Part shown: piece after piece, positions 25,407 to 32,968 of the stretch
Layout of the letters: each line of letters starts with the position of its first letter
Numbering within the stretch: position 1 is the first letter of the stretch
Source: Lapillicoccus sp.
GTDB taxonomy: Bacteria; Actinomycetota; Actinomycetes; Actinomycetales; Dermatophilaceae
Assembly: GCF_025353065.1 (NCBI RefSeq)
Contig: NZ_JANXRJ010000160.1
Span: 1-52,483 of the forward strand
DNA length: 52,483 bases
Direction of reading: 5' to 3'
Made by a program: the position numbers and the translations under genes
The notes under the pieces: model-generated
The model's input: the letters and a program-made list of their open reading frames with translations, nothing else
Database searches by the model: none
Told to the model about the DNA's origin: nothing

Positions 25407-26294
25407 ATGAAGATCGTCGTCACCGGAGCGCACGGCAAAGTCGGTCGCGCCGCCACCCAGGCCCTTCTCGACGCGGGGCACGACGTGCTCGCCACCGACC
25501 TCACCCGTCCGGGTTTCGAGCGCAAACCGGACGGCAGCGCCGACTACCGGATGGCGGACCTCACCGATGCCGGCGACGCCTTCGCGGTCATCCGCGGCGC
25601 GGACGTCGTCGTGCACACGGCCGCCATCCCCGAGCCCACTGGCAATCCTCCTCACGTCGTGTTCCAGACCAACATCATGGCCACCTTCAACGTCATCGAG
25701 GCGGCCATCCGCTTCGGGGTCAAGCGCTTCGTCAACATCTCGAGCGAGACGGTGCCGGGGTTCTTCTTCCCCGAGCGTCCCTTCCTGCCCGACTACGCGC
25801 CGGTGGACGAGCTCCACCCTGCGCACCCCCAGGACCCTTACGCCCTGACCAAGCTCTTCGGGGAGCAGCTCATGGACGCCGCCGTCCAGCGTTCCGACAT
25901 CCGCGCCATCTCGCTGCGGCCGAGCTGGGTGCAGTTCGAGGGCAACTACGAGCAGAACCTCGGACCGCAGATCCGTGACGCAGCGGTCCTCAGCCCCAAC
26001 CTGTGGAGCTACATCGACGCCTACGACCTTGCGGACGCCATCGTGCTGGCGGCCGAGTCGGACCTCCCGGGGCACGAGGTCTTCTACATCGCCTCACCCG
26101 ACAACGTCGGGGGTCGGGACTTCGCCGCCATCCTCACGGAGTACTACGGCGACCAGATCGAGCTGCGGCCGCTCGACCGCACCGACGCCTCGGGCATCAG
26201 CTCCCGCAAGGCCATGGACGTGCTGGGGTGGTCGCCCAAGCGCTCCTGGCGCGACTACCTGGACGAGCAGGGCCGGGCGCTCCCGCAGGGCTGA
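25407..26294 (+). CDS. NAD(P)-dependent epimerase/dehydratase-like SDR
   Basis: 295 residues from ATG 25407 with AAGGA seven bases upstream. N-terminal Rossmann motif VVTGAHGKVGRAA (GxxGxxG), VVVHTAAIPEP, VNISSETV and the catalytic pair in PYALTKLFGEQ (YxxxK). The extended-SDR fold and size match uronate dehydrogenase or sugar-nucleotide epimerases. Its position after the GntR gene suggests oxidation or epimerisation of the imported sugar or acid. The open frame reaches into the GntR gene, but only this start keeps family structure. Confidence 0.85.
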   Translation: MKIVVTGAHGKVGRAATQALLDAGHDVLATDLTRPGFERKPDGSADYRMADLTDAGDAFAVIRGADVVVHTAAIPEPTGNPPHVVFQTNIMATFNVIEAAIRFGVKRFVNISSETVPGFFFPERPFLPDYAPVDELHPAHPQDPYALTKLFGEQLMDAAVQRSDIRAISLRPSWVQFEGNYEQNLGPQIRDAAVLSPNLWSYIDAYDLADAIVLAAESDLPGHEVFYIASPDNVGGRDFAAILTEYYGDQIELRPLDRTDASGISSRKAMDVLGWSPKRSWRDYLDEQGRALPQG

Positions 26295-26345
26295 TCCCTG
26301 GCGAGCACGAGGGACGCCGGGCAGTGCCACCGGGGTGTCCGGTCG

Positions 26346-27350
26346 TCAGGACGACCGGGCGCCACCGGCGGCGCCCCGTCGGCGCAGCAGGTGGTCGAAG
26401 AGCTCACTGTCGTCATGAGCGGCCAGGCCGGCGTCCGCTGCGTCGTCGAACACCCCTGCTGCCGCAGCCACGACGGACATCGGCAGGCCAGTGGCGGCGG
26501 CCTCGGCGAGCACCAGGTGGAGGTCCTTGACGAAGAGTCCGACCGCACTGCGGACCGGACCGCCGGTGGGTGCGACCATCCGTTCGCCGCGGTCGTCGAG
26601 CATGAAGGACGCCGCCGCTCCCCGCCGCACCGTCTCCCACGCCAGCTGGGGGTCGATGCCGAGCGACTCCGCCAGGGTGAGCGCTTCCGCGGCGGCGGCG
26701 ATGTGGACACCGCACAGGACCTGGTTGACCATCTTCATCGCCTGCCCCTGCCCTGGGGTCGTGCCCACCGTGACAACCTCCCCCAGGGCGCCGAGCACCT
26801 CCCGGTCGACCGGTTCAGCTCCGGCGGCCATGATGAGCAACGTCCCCTGCACGGCCCGCGACACTCCACCGCTGACCGGTGCGTCGACCAGGCGCACGCC
26901 CTCGGGCAGCCGCCCGGAGAGCTTGCGCACCCAGGCCGGACCGAGCGTGCTGAGGACCACCACCGACGTGCCGGGCCGCAGGCCGGCGACGGCGCCGTCG
27001 GCGCCGAACATCGCGTTCTCCGCCTGCCCGGGAGAGGCCACCATGACCACGACCACGTCGGCGCCCGACGCCGCCGCCGCCGGAGTGGGCGCGGCGGTGA
27101 CGGCCGGACCCAGCGCCGCCGCCCGGTCAGGGCTGGGGTCGAAGGCCTGCACCCGGTAGCCCGACCGGGTCAGCCGCAGTGACATGGGGGACCCCATCGC
27201 CCCGAGGCCCAGCCACCCGATCGTGCCAGCCGTGCCAGCCGTGCCAGCCGTGCCAGCCGTGCCAGCCGTGCCAGCCGTGCCAGCCGTGCCAGCCGTGCCA
27301 GCCGTGCCAGCCGTGCCAGCCGTGCCGGCCGGCGACTCGTCCTGCTGCAC
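26346..27350 (-). CDS. NAD-binding beta-hydroxyacid dehydrogenase (LtnD/GarR/3-hydroxyisobutyrate family)
   Basis: About 334 residues. The Rossmann loop [14 protein letters not shown] begins only after 12 Ala-Gly-Thr triplets, so translation must cross the repeat. GTG 27350 is preferred because AGGAG precedes it by seven bases; GTG 27365 also fits. Downstream features are [13 protein letters not shown], the substrate-binding [16 protein letters not shown], catalytic Lys in [11 protein letters not shown] and the all-helical C-terminal domain. The family oxidises beta-hydroxyacids such as threonate, tartronate semialdehyde and 3-hydroxyisobutyrate. Next to a DUF1537 kinase it could be the threonate-type dehydrogenase that feeds the kinase. 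It follows the aldehyde dehydrogenase on the same strand. Confidence 0.83.
   Translation of the reverse strand: MQQDESPAGTAGTAGTAGTAGTAGTAGTAGTAGTAGTAGTAGTIGWLGLGAMGSPMSLRLTRSGYRVQAFDPSPDRAAALGPAVTAAPTPAAAASGADVVVVMVASPGQAENAMFGADGAVAGLRPGTSVVVLSTLGPAWVRKLSGRLPEGVRLVDAPVSGGVSRAVQGTLLIMAAGAEPVDREVLGALGEVVTVGTTPGQGQAMKMVNQVLCGVHIAAAAEALTLAESLGIDPQLAWETVRRGAAASFMLDDRGERMVAPTGGPVRSAVGLFVKDLHLVLAEAAATGLPMSVVAAAAGVFDDAADAGLAAHDDSELFDHLLRRRGAAGGARSS
27222..27329. repeat. 9-bp minisatellite, 12 copies, coding for (Ala-Gly-Thr)12
   Basis: Twelve contiguous copies of CGTGCCAGC are present; the last one has G for A. On the minus strand they encode Ala-Gly-Thr twelve times, between the start and the dinucleotide-binding loop of the dehydrogenase. 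The near-perfect identity at DNA level implies recent expansion. Confidence 0.95.
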
Positions 27351-27365
27351 TTCCCTGCTCCTCAC

Positions 27366-27397
27366 TTCGATGCCGCTCAGATTCGATGCCGCTCAGA
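27366..27397. repeat. Exact 16-bp tandem duplication upstream of dehydrogenase
   Basis: TTCGATGCCGCTCAGA occurs twice back to back, immediately before the GTG at 27365 on the minus strand. It lies in the 52-base gap after the aldehyde dehydrogenase and shifts the spacing between GGAGGAG (about 27404-27411) and the dehydrogenase start. Confidence 0.9.
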
Positions 27398-27417
27398 TCG
27401 GCGACTCCTCCGGTGAC

Positions 27418-28845
27418 TCACACCGCGGCATACCCGAGGATCGACTTCACCTCGAGGAACTCGCCGAAGGCGTAGTCGCTCCACTCCCGGCCGTTGCCGC
27501 TCTTCTTGTAGCCGCCGAACGGAGCCCCCGGGTCGAGCTGGGCGGCGTTGACCGAGATCGAGCCGGCCCGCAGCCGCGAGGCCACCCGGCGCGCCTCGTC
27601 GATGTCTCGACCGGAGACGTAGCCCGCGAGCCCGTATTCCGTGTCGTTGCCGATCGCGATGGCCTGCTCGACGTCGTCGTAGCCGATGACGACCAGCACC
27701 GGTCCGAAGATCTCGGTCCGTGCGATGTCCATGTCGTTGGTAACCCCGGTGAAGACGGTGGGGCGCACGTAGTAGCCGGTCGAGAGGTCGGCCGGGCGTC
27801 CGGTGCCGCCGATGACCGCCGTGGCGCCCTCCTCGAGGCCTCGGCCGATGAGCCCCTGGATCTTGTCGAACTGCGACGCGTTGACCACCGGCCCGAGCAT
27901 CGCCCCGGATGCGGGGCCGCCGACCGTGAGCTTCGGCGCCACGGCCATGATCGCGGCCACCACCTCGTCCATCCGCTGCTGCGGCACGAGCATCCGGGTC
28001 GGGGCGTTGCAGCTCTGCCCGGAGTTGCTCATCATCTGCAGGATCCCGGTGCCGACGTTCTTGGCGAGATCCTCGTCGTCGAGCAGGATGTTGGGGCTCT
28101 TGCCACCGAGCTCCTGCGCGACCCGCTTGACCGAGGGGGCGGCGTTGCGGGCCACCTCGATGCCGGCGCGGGTGGACCCCGTGAACGAGATCATGTCGAT
28201 GTCGGGGTGCGCGGCGAGGGCGGCGCCGACTCCGGCGCCGTCACCGTTGACGAGGTTGAAGACCCCCGCAGGAACGCCCGCGGCATCCATGATCTCGGCC
28301 AGGATGGCCGCGCTGAACGGCGCCTGCTCCGACGGCTTGAGGACCATCGTGCAACCGCACGCCATCGCCGGGGCGACCTTGCACAGCACCTGGTTGAGCG
28401 GCCAGTTCCACGGCGTGATGAATCCGCACACCCCGATCGGCTCCTTGACGATCCGCGAGGTGCCGCGGTCCTCGGCGAAGGAGTAGCCGGGGAGGGAGGC
28501 GGCTGCAGTCATCAGGTGGGCGAGCCCGATGGGCACCTGGACCCTGGCGGAGAGCTTGTCCGGCGCCCCCATCTCCGCGGTCACCGCTGCGGCGAGGTCG
28601 GGCATCCGCCGCTGGTACTCGGCAATGACCGCGTCGAGCACCGTGACGCGCCGCGCCACCGAGGTCTGCGACCACGACTCGAACGCCGCCCGAGCGGCAG
28701 CGACGGCCTTGTCGACGTCTGCGGCGCTGCCGATGGCCACGTGCCCGGACACCTTCTCGGTCGCCGGGTCGACGACGTCGAGGAGGGAGAGCAGGGCCGG
28801 CTCCACCCACTCGCCGTCGATGTAGAACCTCGTGATCTCGCGCAT
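27418..28845 (-). CDS. NAD(P)-dependent aldehyde dehydrogenase
   Basis: 475 residues, standard length. All hallmarks of the ALDH superfamily are visible: [22 protein letters not shown] (cofactor site), [12 protein letters not shown], catalytic Glu in ELGGKSPNI, catalytic Cys in [20 protein letters not shown] and the C-terminal [13 protein letters not shown]. It oxidises an aldehyde to a carboxylic acid in the cytoplasm. The sequence resembles broad-range ALDHs, and substrate cannot be named. It is the first gene of a two-gene minus-strand unit with the hydroxyacid dehydrogenase, converging on the acid-sugar operon. Confidence 0.92.
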   Translation of the reverse strand: MREITRFYIDGEWVEPALLSLLDVVDPATEKVSGHVAIGSAADVDKAVAAARAAFESWSQTSVARRVTVLDAVIAEYQRRMPDLAAAVTAEMGAPDKLSARVQVPIGLAHLMTAAASLPGYSFAEDRGTSRIVKEPIGVCGFITPWNWPLNQVLCKVAPAMACGCTMVLKPSEQAPFSAAILAEIMDAAGVPAGVFNLVNGDGAGVGAALAAHPDIDMISFTGSTRAGIEVARNAAPSVKRVAQELGGKSPNILLDDEDLAKNVGTGILQMMSNSGQSCNAPTRMLVPQQRMDEVVAAIMAVAPKLTVGGPASGAMLGPVVNASQFDKIQGLIGRGLEEGATAVIGGTGRPADLSTGYYVRPTVFTGVTNDMDIARTEIFGPVLVVIGYDDVEQAIAIGNDTEYGLAGYVSGRDIDEARRVASRLRAGSISVNAAQLDPGAPFGGYKKSGNGREWSDYAFGEFLEVKSILGYAAV

Positions 28846-28896
28846 GGGGGGTCCTTGCCGTCCGTGGCAGCGCCTCGTCGCGGCTGCCGTCGGCCC

Positions 28897-29259
28897 TCAA
28901 TCTAGGCGACCGGCGTAGATCACGTCCTCGGCCACGTCGCGCAGCTTGCGATTGCTGTTCTGGCTCGCCCCGCGCAGTGCGAGGAAGGCCGCCTCGTCCG
29001 TGATCCGGCGCTGGCTCATCACGATGCCGATGGCGATCCCGATCCGCCGGTTGCTCTGCAGCGCGACCTTGAGGTTCGTGACCTGCTCGTCGAGGTCGTG
29101 GACCAGGTCGAGCACCGCACCCATCAACGGCTCCGCGTCCTGGCGACCCCGGATGGCGTCCTGCCGGTCCGCCCAGGTCGGCGCAGCGGGATCGCCTCGC
29201 GTGGTGCCGAGATCGTCCTCGCGGGTGTCCACGGAACTCTCTTCGCGGTATGTCGTCAT
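28897..29259 (-). CDS. ANTAR-domain protein (short)
   Basis: 120 residues from ATG 29259, with GGGAGA eight bases upstream; the longer open frame has no conserved residues. The C-terminal ~55 residues are an ANTAR RNA-binding domain: LQSNRRIGIAIGIVMSQRRITDEAAFLALR then QNSNRKLRDVAEDVIY. ANTAR proteins bind paired hexaloop hairpins in RNA and prevent transcription termination. A short coiled segment (VLDLVHDLDEQVTNL) precedes it. No sensor domain is visible, unlike its three neighbours. Divergent from the GAF-ANTAR pair at 29447. Confidence 0.85.
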   Translation of the reverse strand: MTTYREESSVDTREDDLGTTRGDPAAPTWADRQDAIRGRQDAEPLMGAVLDLVHDLDEQVTNLKVALQSNRRIGIAIGIVMSQRRITDEAAFLALRGASQNSNRKLRDVAEDVIYAGRLD

Positions 29260-29446
29260 GCTGGCGTTCTCCCGTGTCGTCCCGTGTCGTTGCGCGGCGG
29301 TCGGCGACGCGTCACTCCCAGCAGCCGCCCCACAACGCCAAATCCTGCCAAACTCGCCGCCGATGCGCACCCGTGGTGCGCGATGTGATGTCTCGCCTTC
29401 CGGATTGCGCGTACATTGGCCGAAGCGGACGAGGGACGGACGGACA

Positions 29447-30148
29447 GTGGAGAAGGCCCAAGTGCTCGCCCGACTCACCCGTGCGGTGGCTTTCGACGAA
29501 CGGACCCGTTCGCTCCCCTACCGGCTGTGTGCCGCCGGGGTCTCCCTCCTCGGGGGTGACGGTGGCGCGTTGACCCTCGCCTACACCGAACCCCAGCGCC
29601 TGACCCTGTGCTCCACCACGGACGCGGCGGCGCGGTTGGAAGACCTCCAGGAGGTCCTCGGCGAGGGTCCGGGCGCGGACGCTTCACGCCGCGGCTCGAT
29701 GATGAGCGCCATTGTCTCAAAAGGCCGCTCGGCGGTCTGGCCGGTGTTCGTCGAGGCGGCGTTCGCGGCGGTCGGCGAGGTGTCCGTCCACGCCTTCCCG
29801 ATGTCGTCGGGCGCCTCCGTCATCGGTGTCTTCACGGTCTACCAGCTGCCTCCTCGGCTGCTGACGGAGAACGCCGACATCGCGTCCTTCGTGGCGAACT
29901 CCATCGGCGCGGCCATCCTCAGCGATCCCGCGAGCGACACGCCGGAGGGACTCGGGTCGTGGGCCTCCCGGGCGTTGGTCCACCAGGCGACCGGCATGGT
30001 CATGGCCCAGCTCGGGATCCACAGCGACGACGCGATGGCCCTGTTGCGAGCCCACGCCTTCGCCGACAACGTGTCGCTCACCGAGATGGCCCGCAGCGTC
30101 AACGAGCTGACGTTCGACTTCTCGCGCGACGACGGCGCCCGACCCTGA
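29447..30148 (+). CDS. GAF-like and ANTAR-domain protein
   Basis: 233 residues from GTG 29447 with GAGGGA upstream; GTG 29462 is an alternative. The N-terminal ~150 residues have a GAF-type sensor pattern (LCAAGVSLLGGDGGALTLAY, EVLGEGPGADASRRG, VSVHAFPMSSGASVIGVFTVYQ). The ANTAR domain at the C-terminus reads ALVHQATGMVMAQLGIHSDDAMALLRAHA then SLTEMARSVNEL. It would couple ligand or redox sensing to RNA antitermination. Its stop shares one base with the next start (TGATG), so the two are co-translated. Confidence 0.83.
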   Translation: MEKAQVLARLTRAVAFDERTRSLPYRLCAAGVSLLGGDGGALTLAYTEPQRLTLCSTTDAAARLEDLQEVLGEGPGADASRRGSMMSAIVSKGRSAVWPVFVEAAFAAVGEVSVHAFPMSSGASVIGVFTVYQLPPRLLTENADIASFVANSIGAAILSDPASDTPEGLGSWASRALVHQATGMVMAQLGIHSDDAMALLRAHAFADNVSLTEMARSVNELTFDFSRDDGARP

Positions 30149-30858
30149 TGACCTCCAAGACCGCGGCCCAGTCGCTGGCCGACGCGATGGCCATCTGCGT
30201 CTCGGTCGACGACGTCGCCGGAGTGCTCGTCGCCCTCCTGGACGAATGCGCCAGCGCCCTCTCGGCCGACACGGTCGGGGTCCTGGTCACCACCGATCAC
30301 GGGGAGCTCGAGCTCCTCAGCAGCACCTCCCACGATGCTGCCCACCTCGAGCTCTTTCAGATCCAGCAGAACCGGGGTCCCTGCCTCGAGGTCCTCAGCA
30401 CCGACGACGAGATCGCCGCCGCCTCGGCGGAGGAGATCGTCAGGCGATGGGACGATGTCGGTCAGGTCGTCGTCGACGCGGGTTTCCACTCCGTGCACGC
30501 TGTCCCGATGCGGTGGCACGGGGAGACCTTCGGGGTGCTCAGCACCTTCGCCACCGTCGAACGGAGCCTCAGCGCCGAGGAGGCTCGCCTCCAGCAGGCC
30601 TTCGCCAACGTCGCCAGCCTCGCCATCGTCACGACATCGCAGTTCACCTCCGCAGAGCTCCGGGAGCGAGTGGAGGCGGCACTGCTCGGGCGGGAGGTGA
30701 TCGAGCAGGCGAAGGGCGTCCTCCGATACCGCGAGGGGCTGTCGTATGCCGCGGCATACGGGGATCTGCTGGGACGGGCTCAGCGAGCAGGACACTCCCT
30801 CACCGAAGTGGCCGAGGACATCCTCCGCAGCGTGCAGCCCGGGTCCGCAGCACGCTGA
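30148..30858 (+). CDS. GAF-ANTAR protein
   Basis: 236 residues; the ATG overlaps the preceding TGA. GAF sensor: VLVTTDHGELELLSSTSHDA, NRGPCLEVLSTDDEI, VHAVPMRWHGETFGVLSTFA. ANTAR domain: ALLGREVIEQAKGVLRYREGLSYAAAYGDLL then AGHSLTEVAEDILRS. The NRGPC-type segment with a conserved Cys is common in actinobacterial GAF-ANTAR proteins. Partner of the preceding gene; a heterodimer of the two is possible. It converges on a fourth ANTAR gene. Confidence 0.86.
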   Translation: MTSKTAAQSLADAMAICVSVDDVAGVLVALLDECASALSADTVGVLVTTDHGELELLSSTSHDAAHLELFQIQQNRGPCLEVLSTDDEIAAASAEEIVRRWDDVGQVVVDAGFHSVHAVPMRWHGETFGVLSTFATVERSLSAEEARLQQAFANVASLAIVTTSQFTSAELRERVEAALLGREVIEQAKGVLRYREGLSYAAAYGDLLGRAQRAGHSLTEVAEDILRSVQPGSAAR

Positions 30859-30895
30859 CGTCGTCCCGGTCGATCGCGGGTGGCGGTCGAGCGGG

Positions 30896-31675
30896 TCAGG
30901 CCGGTCGAGGCGGCGGGGCAGGTCGGAGGGGTCGGACCGGTCGAGCCGTTCGAGGGGCACGGGCAGGCCGTGCCGGCCCCAGCGTCCCGGTGTCGACGAC
31001 CTCAGCGGCGACCTCCCGCAGTCGACGGTTGGACTCCTGGCTGGCGACCCGCAGCAGCCCGAAGGCCTGCTCGCGGGTCAGCTTCGAGCTGCTCATGAGT
31101 ACCCCGATCGCCGTCCCGATCTCCCGGCTCGTGGCGAGCGCCTTCTCGAGGTTCTCGACCTTCGCACGGCTGATCGCCAGCGATGCCTGGGTCGCGAGGA
31201 ACAGCCCCGTGAGGAACGCATCCTCGTCGAACGCGCCCACGGTCCGGGAGTAGATGTTGAGGCCGTCGAGCGACTCGGTGCTTCCGGTGTGCAGGCGGAA
31301 GGAGAGCATCGAGGACACCCCGAGCTCGTCGGAGACCCGGGGACCGTACTCTGGCCAGCGTTCGTCGACGGCGATGTCCCGCGGGGTGTAGATCGCGTCG
31401 TCGACCACCGCGTCCACGCAGGGGCCGGAGCCCAGCTCGTACTGCAGGTCGTCGCCGTGCCGTGAGAGGTCGTCGGAGGCCGCCGTCGTCGTGAACTGAC
31501 CTCGGCGGTACGTCGTGATGCTGGCCGAGTCCGCGCCGGGGACCCGGCTCCGGGCCTGCTGCACCACCTGCTCCACGGCCGACGACGCGCCGCCGGCGTT
31601 GACCGAGGCCACGATGTCCACGAAACGCGCCGCGAGATCGGAGAGCGGCTGCTGAGTTTTCGCGTCGACCTTCAT
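30896..31675 (-). CDS. GAF-ANTAR protein with Arg/Pro-rich tail
   Basis: 259 residues from ATG 31675, GGAGG eight bases upstream. GAF region includes GADSASITTYRRGQFTTTAASDD, LGSGPCVDAVVDDAIYTPRD and SSMLSFRLHTGSTESLDGLNIYS. ANTAR domain: LATSREIGTAIGVLMSSSKLTREQAFGLLRVA then ESNRRLREVAAEVV. The last ~28 residues are a Pro-Ala-Arg tail, encoded by GGTCG-rich DNA and unusual for the family; it could help RNA binding or be disordered. Convergent with the preceding plus-strand pair, 37 bases apart. Confidence 0.87.
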   Translation of the reverse strand: MKVDAKTQQPLSDLAARFVDIVASVNAGGASSAVEQVVQQARSRVPGADSASITTYRRGQFTTTAASDDLSRHGDDLQYELGSGPCVDAVVDDAIYTPRDIAVDERWPEYGPRVSDELGVSSMLSFRLHTGSTESLDGLNIYSRTVGAFDEDAFLTGLFLATQASLAISRAKVENLEKALATSREIGTAIGVLMSSSKLTREQAFGLLRVASQESNRRLREVAAEVVDTGTLGPARPARAPRTARPVRPLRPAPPPRPA

Positions 31676-31993
31676 GAAGGGGCCTCCTTCGAGCGGGACC
31701 CGACGGCAGTGGTTGAGCCGAAACGTCCTGAGACGCAACTATCGCAGATCGGACGTGTGACCCCCGCCCTCAGCGGGTACCGGCACACCTCAGCGGGGTC
31801 TCCTTGGGAGTGGGGGGTGGTCCCGTCGGCCAGTTCGGGACCGGTTCAAACCGAGAGCCCTCCCGATCCGGTCGGTGTCGAGCGAGCCTGTCGCAGGCCG
31901 AGCCTGCATCGGCAGGGCCCGGATCGGCGGGGTCCGGTTCGGTGGTCGGCCGCAGGGGTACCCCCAGGCATGACCTGATTCGGATACACCCTC
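31676..31993. other. Intergenic region with short hairpins
   Basis: No convincing gene is present. Visible structures are GCCTG TCG CAGGC near 31890, CCTGC ATCG GCAGG near 31904 and the palindrome GGGGTACCCC at 31955-31964. At 31970 the frame of the following F420 gene begins with ATG ACC TGA, so the last 24 bases are remnants of its original coding start. Confidence 0.6.
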
Positions 31994-32968
31994 ATGACCG
32001 AGCAGAGTGGCCCCAAGGATCTCGTCCGGTTCGCCCAGCTGGCCGAGGGCACCGGCTTCTCCTTCGCGGTGTCCAGCGACCACTACTCACCCTGGCTCGC
32101 GGCCCAGGGGCACGCCCCGTATGCGTGGAGCGTGCTCGGCGGGGCGGTGGCCCAGGCCACGAGCGAGATGGAGCTGATGACCTACGTCACCTGTCCGACG
32201 ATGCGCTACCACCCCGCCGTCGTGGCCCAGAAGGCGGCCACGATGCAGCTGCTGTCCGACGGCCGGTTCACCCTCGGGCTCGGGGCCGGGGAGAGCCCCA
32301 ACGAGCACGTCATCGGTGGCGGCTGGCCGGGGGTCGACACTCGTCAGGCGATGCTGGCGGAGGCGATCGAGATCATCCGGGCCCTCCCCACGGGCGATCT
32401 CGTCACGCACCGCGGCGACTACTTCGAGGTCGACTCCGCGCGCATCTGGGACCTTCCCGACGGCGGTGTGCCGATCGCCGTCGCCGCAGGGGGGCCCAAG
32501 GCGGTGGCGACGTTCGGGCCGCTGGCCGACCACCTCGTCGCGACGGAGCCGGACGCCGACCTGGTGAGCGCCTGGAACGGCCTCGCGGACCGGCCGAAGA
32601 TCGGTGCGGGGGCCAGGGCCATCGGTCAGCTGCCGATCAGCTGGGACCCGTCCAGCACCGAGGACGCCGTGGCGAGGGCGCACGAGCAGTTCCGGTGGTT
32701 CGGTGGTGGCTGGGCGGTCAATGCCGACCTACCCACGACCGCAGGCTTCGACGGCGCCACGAAGTTCATCACCCCGAAGGACGTCGCGGACTCGATCCCG
32801 TGCGGACCCGACCTCGACGCCGTGGTGGAGGCGGTCCGGCCGTTCTGGGAGGCCGGCTTCACCGACATCGCGCTCGTCCAGATCGGCGGCGACACCACCG
32901 ACCGCTTCCTGCAGGAGGCGGCCGCACCGCTGCTCGAGAAGCTCCGGGCGGCCGCACCGGGCGCCTAA
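31994..32968 (+). CDS. LLM-class F420-dependent oxidoreductase with lost N-terminal start
   Basis: 324 residues as written. The barrel fold matches the F420-dependent luciferase-like subgroup (TIGR03557 type): FAVSSDHYSPWLAAQGHAPYAW, TYVTCPTMRYHPAVVAQKAAT, GRFTLGLGAGESPNEHVIG. Relatives start with M-T-x-F-G-Y-T-L directly before MTEQSGP. The DNA before this ATG reads ATG ACC TGA TTC GGA TAC ACC CTC in frame, i.e. the same residues with a TGA at codon 3 (31976-31978), one C-to-T change from CGA. Translation from 31994 lacks the first beta strand and has no good ribosome binding site. The gene may be weakly expressed or dead. Confidence 0.8.
   Translation: MTEQSGPKDLVRFAQLAEGTGFSFAVSSDHYSPWLAAQGHAPYAWSVLGGAVAQATSEMELMTYVTCPTMRYHPAVVAQKAATMQLLSDGRFTLGLGAGESPNEHVIGGGWPGVDTRQAMLAEAIEIIRALPTGDLVTHRGDYFEVDSARIWDLPDGGVPIAVAAGGPKAVATFGPLADHLVATEPDADLVSAWNGLADRPKIGAGARAIGQLPISWDPSSTEDAVARAHEQFRWFGGGWAVNADLPTTAGFDGATKFITPKDVADSIPCGPDLDAVVEAVRPFWEAGFTDIALVQIGGDTTDRFLQEAAAPLLEKLRAAAPGA

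Noticed and set aside
27222-27329. Possible CRISPR array
   Set aside because: Nine-base units in direct contact with no spacers; a coding minisatellite, not CRISPR.
27184-28905. Plus-strand open frame opposite the ALDH gene starting in the minisatellite
   Set aside because: The repeat reads Val-Pro-Ala here, but the rest is shadow sequence of a clear ALDH.
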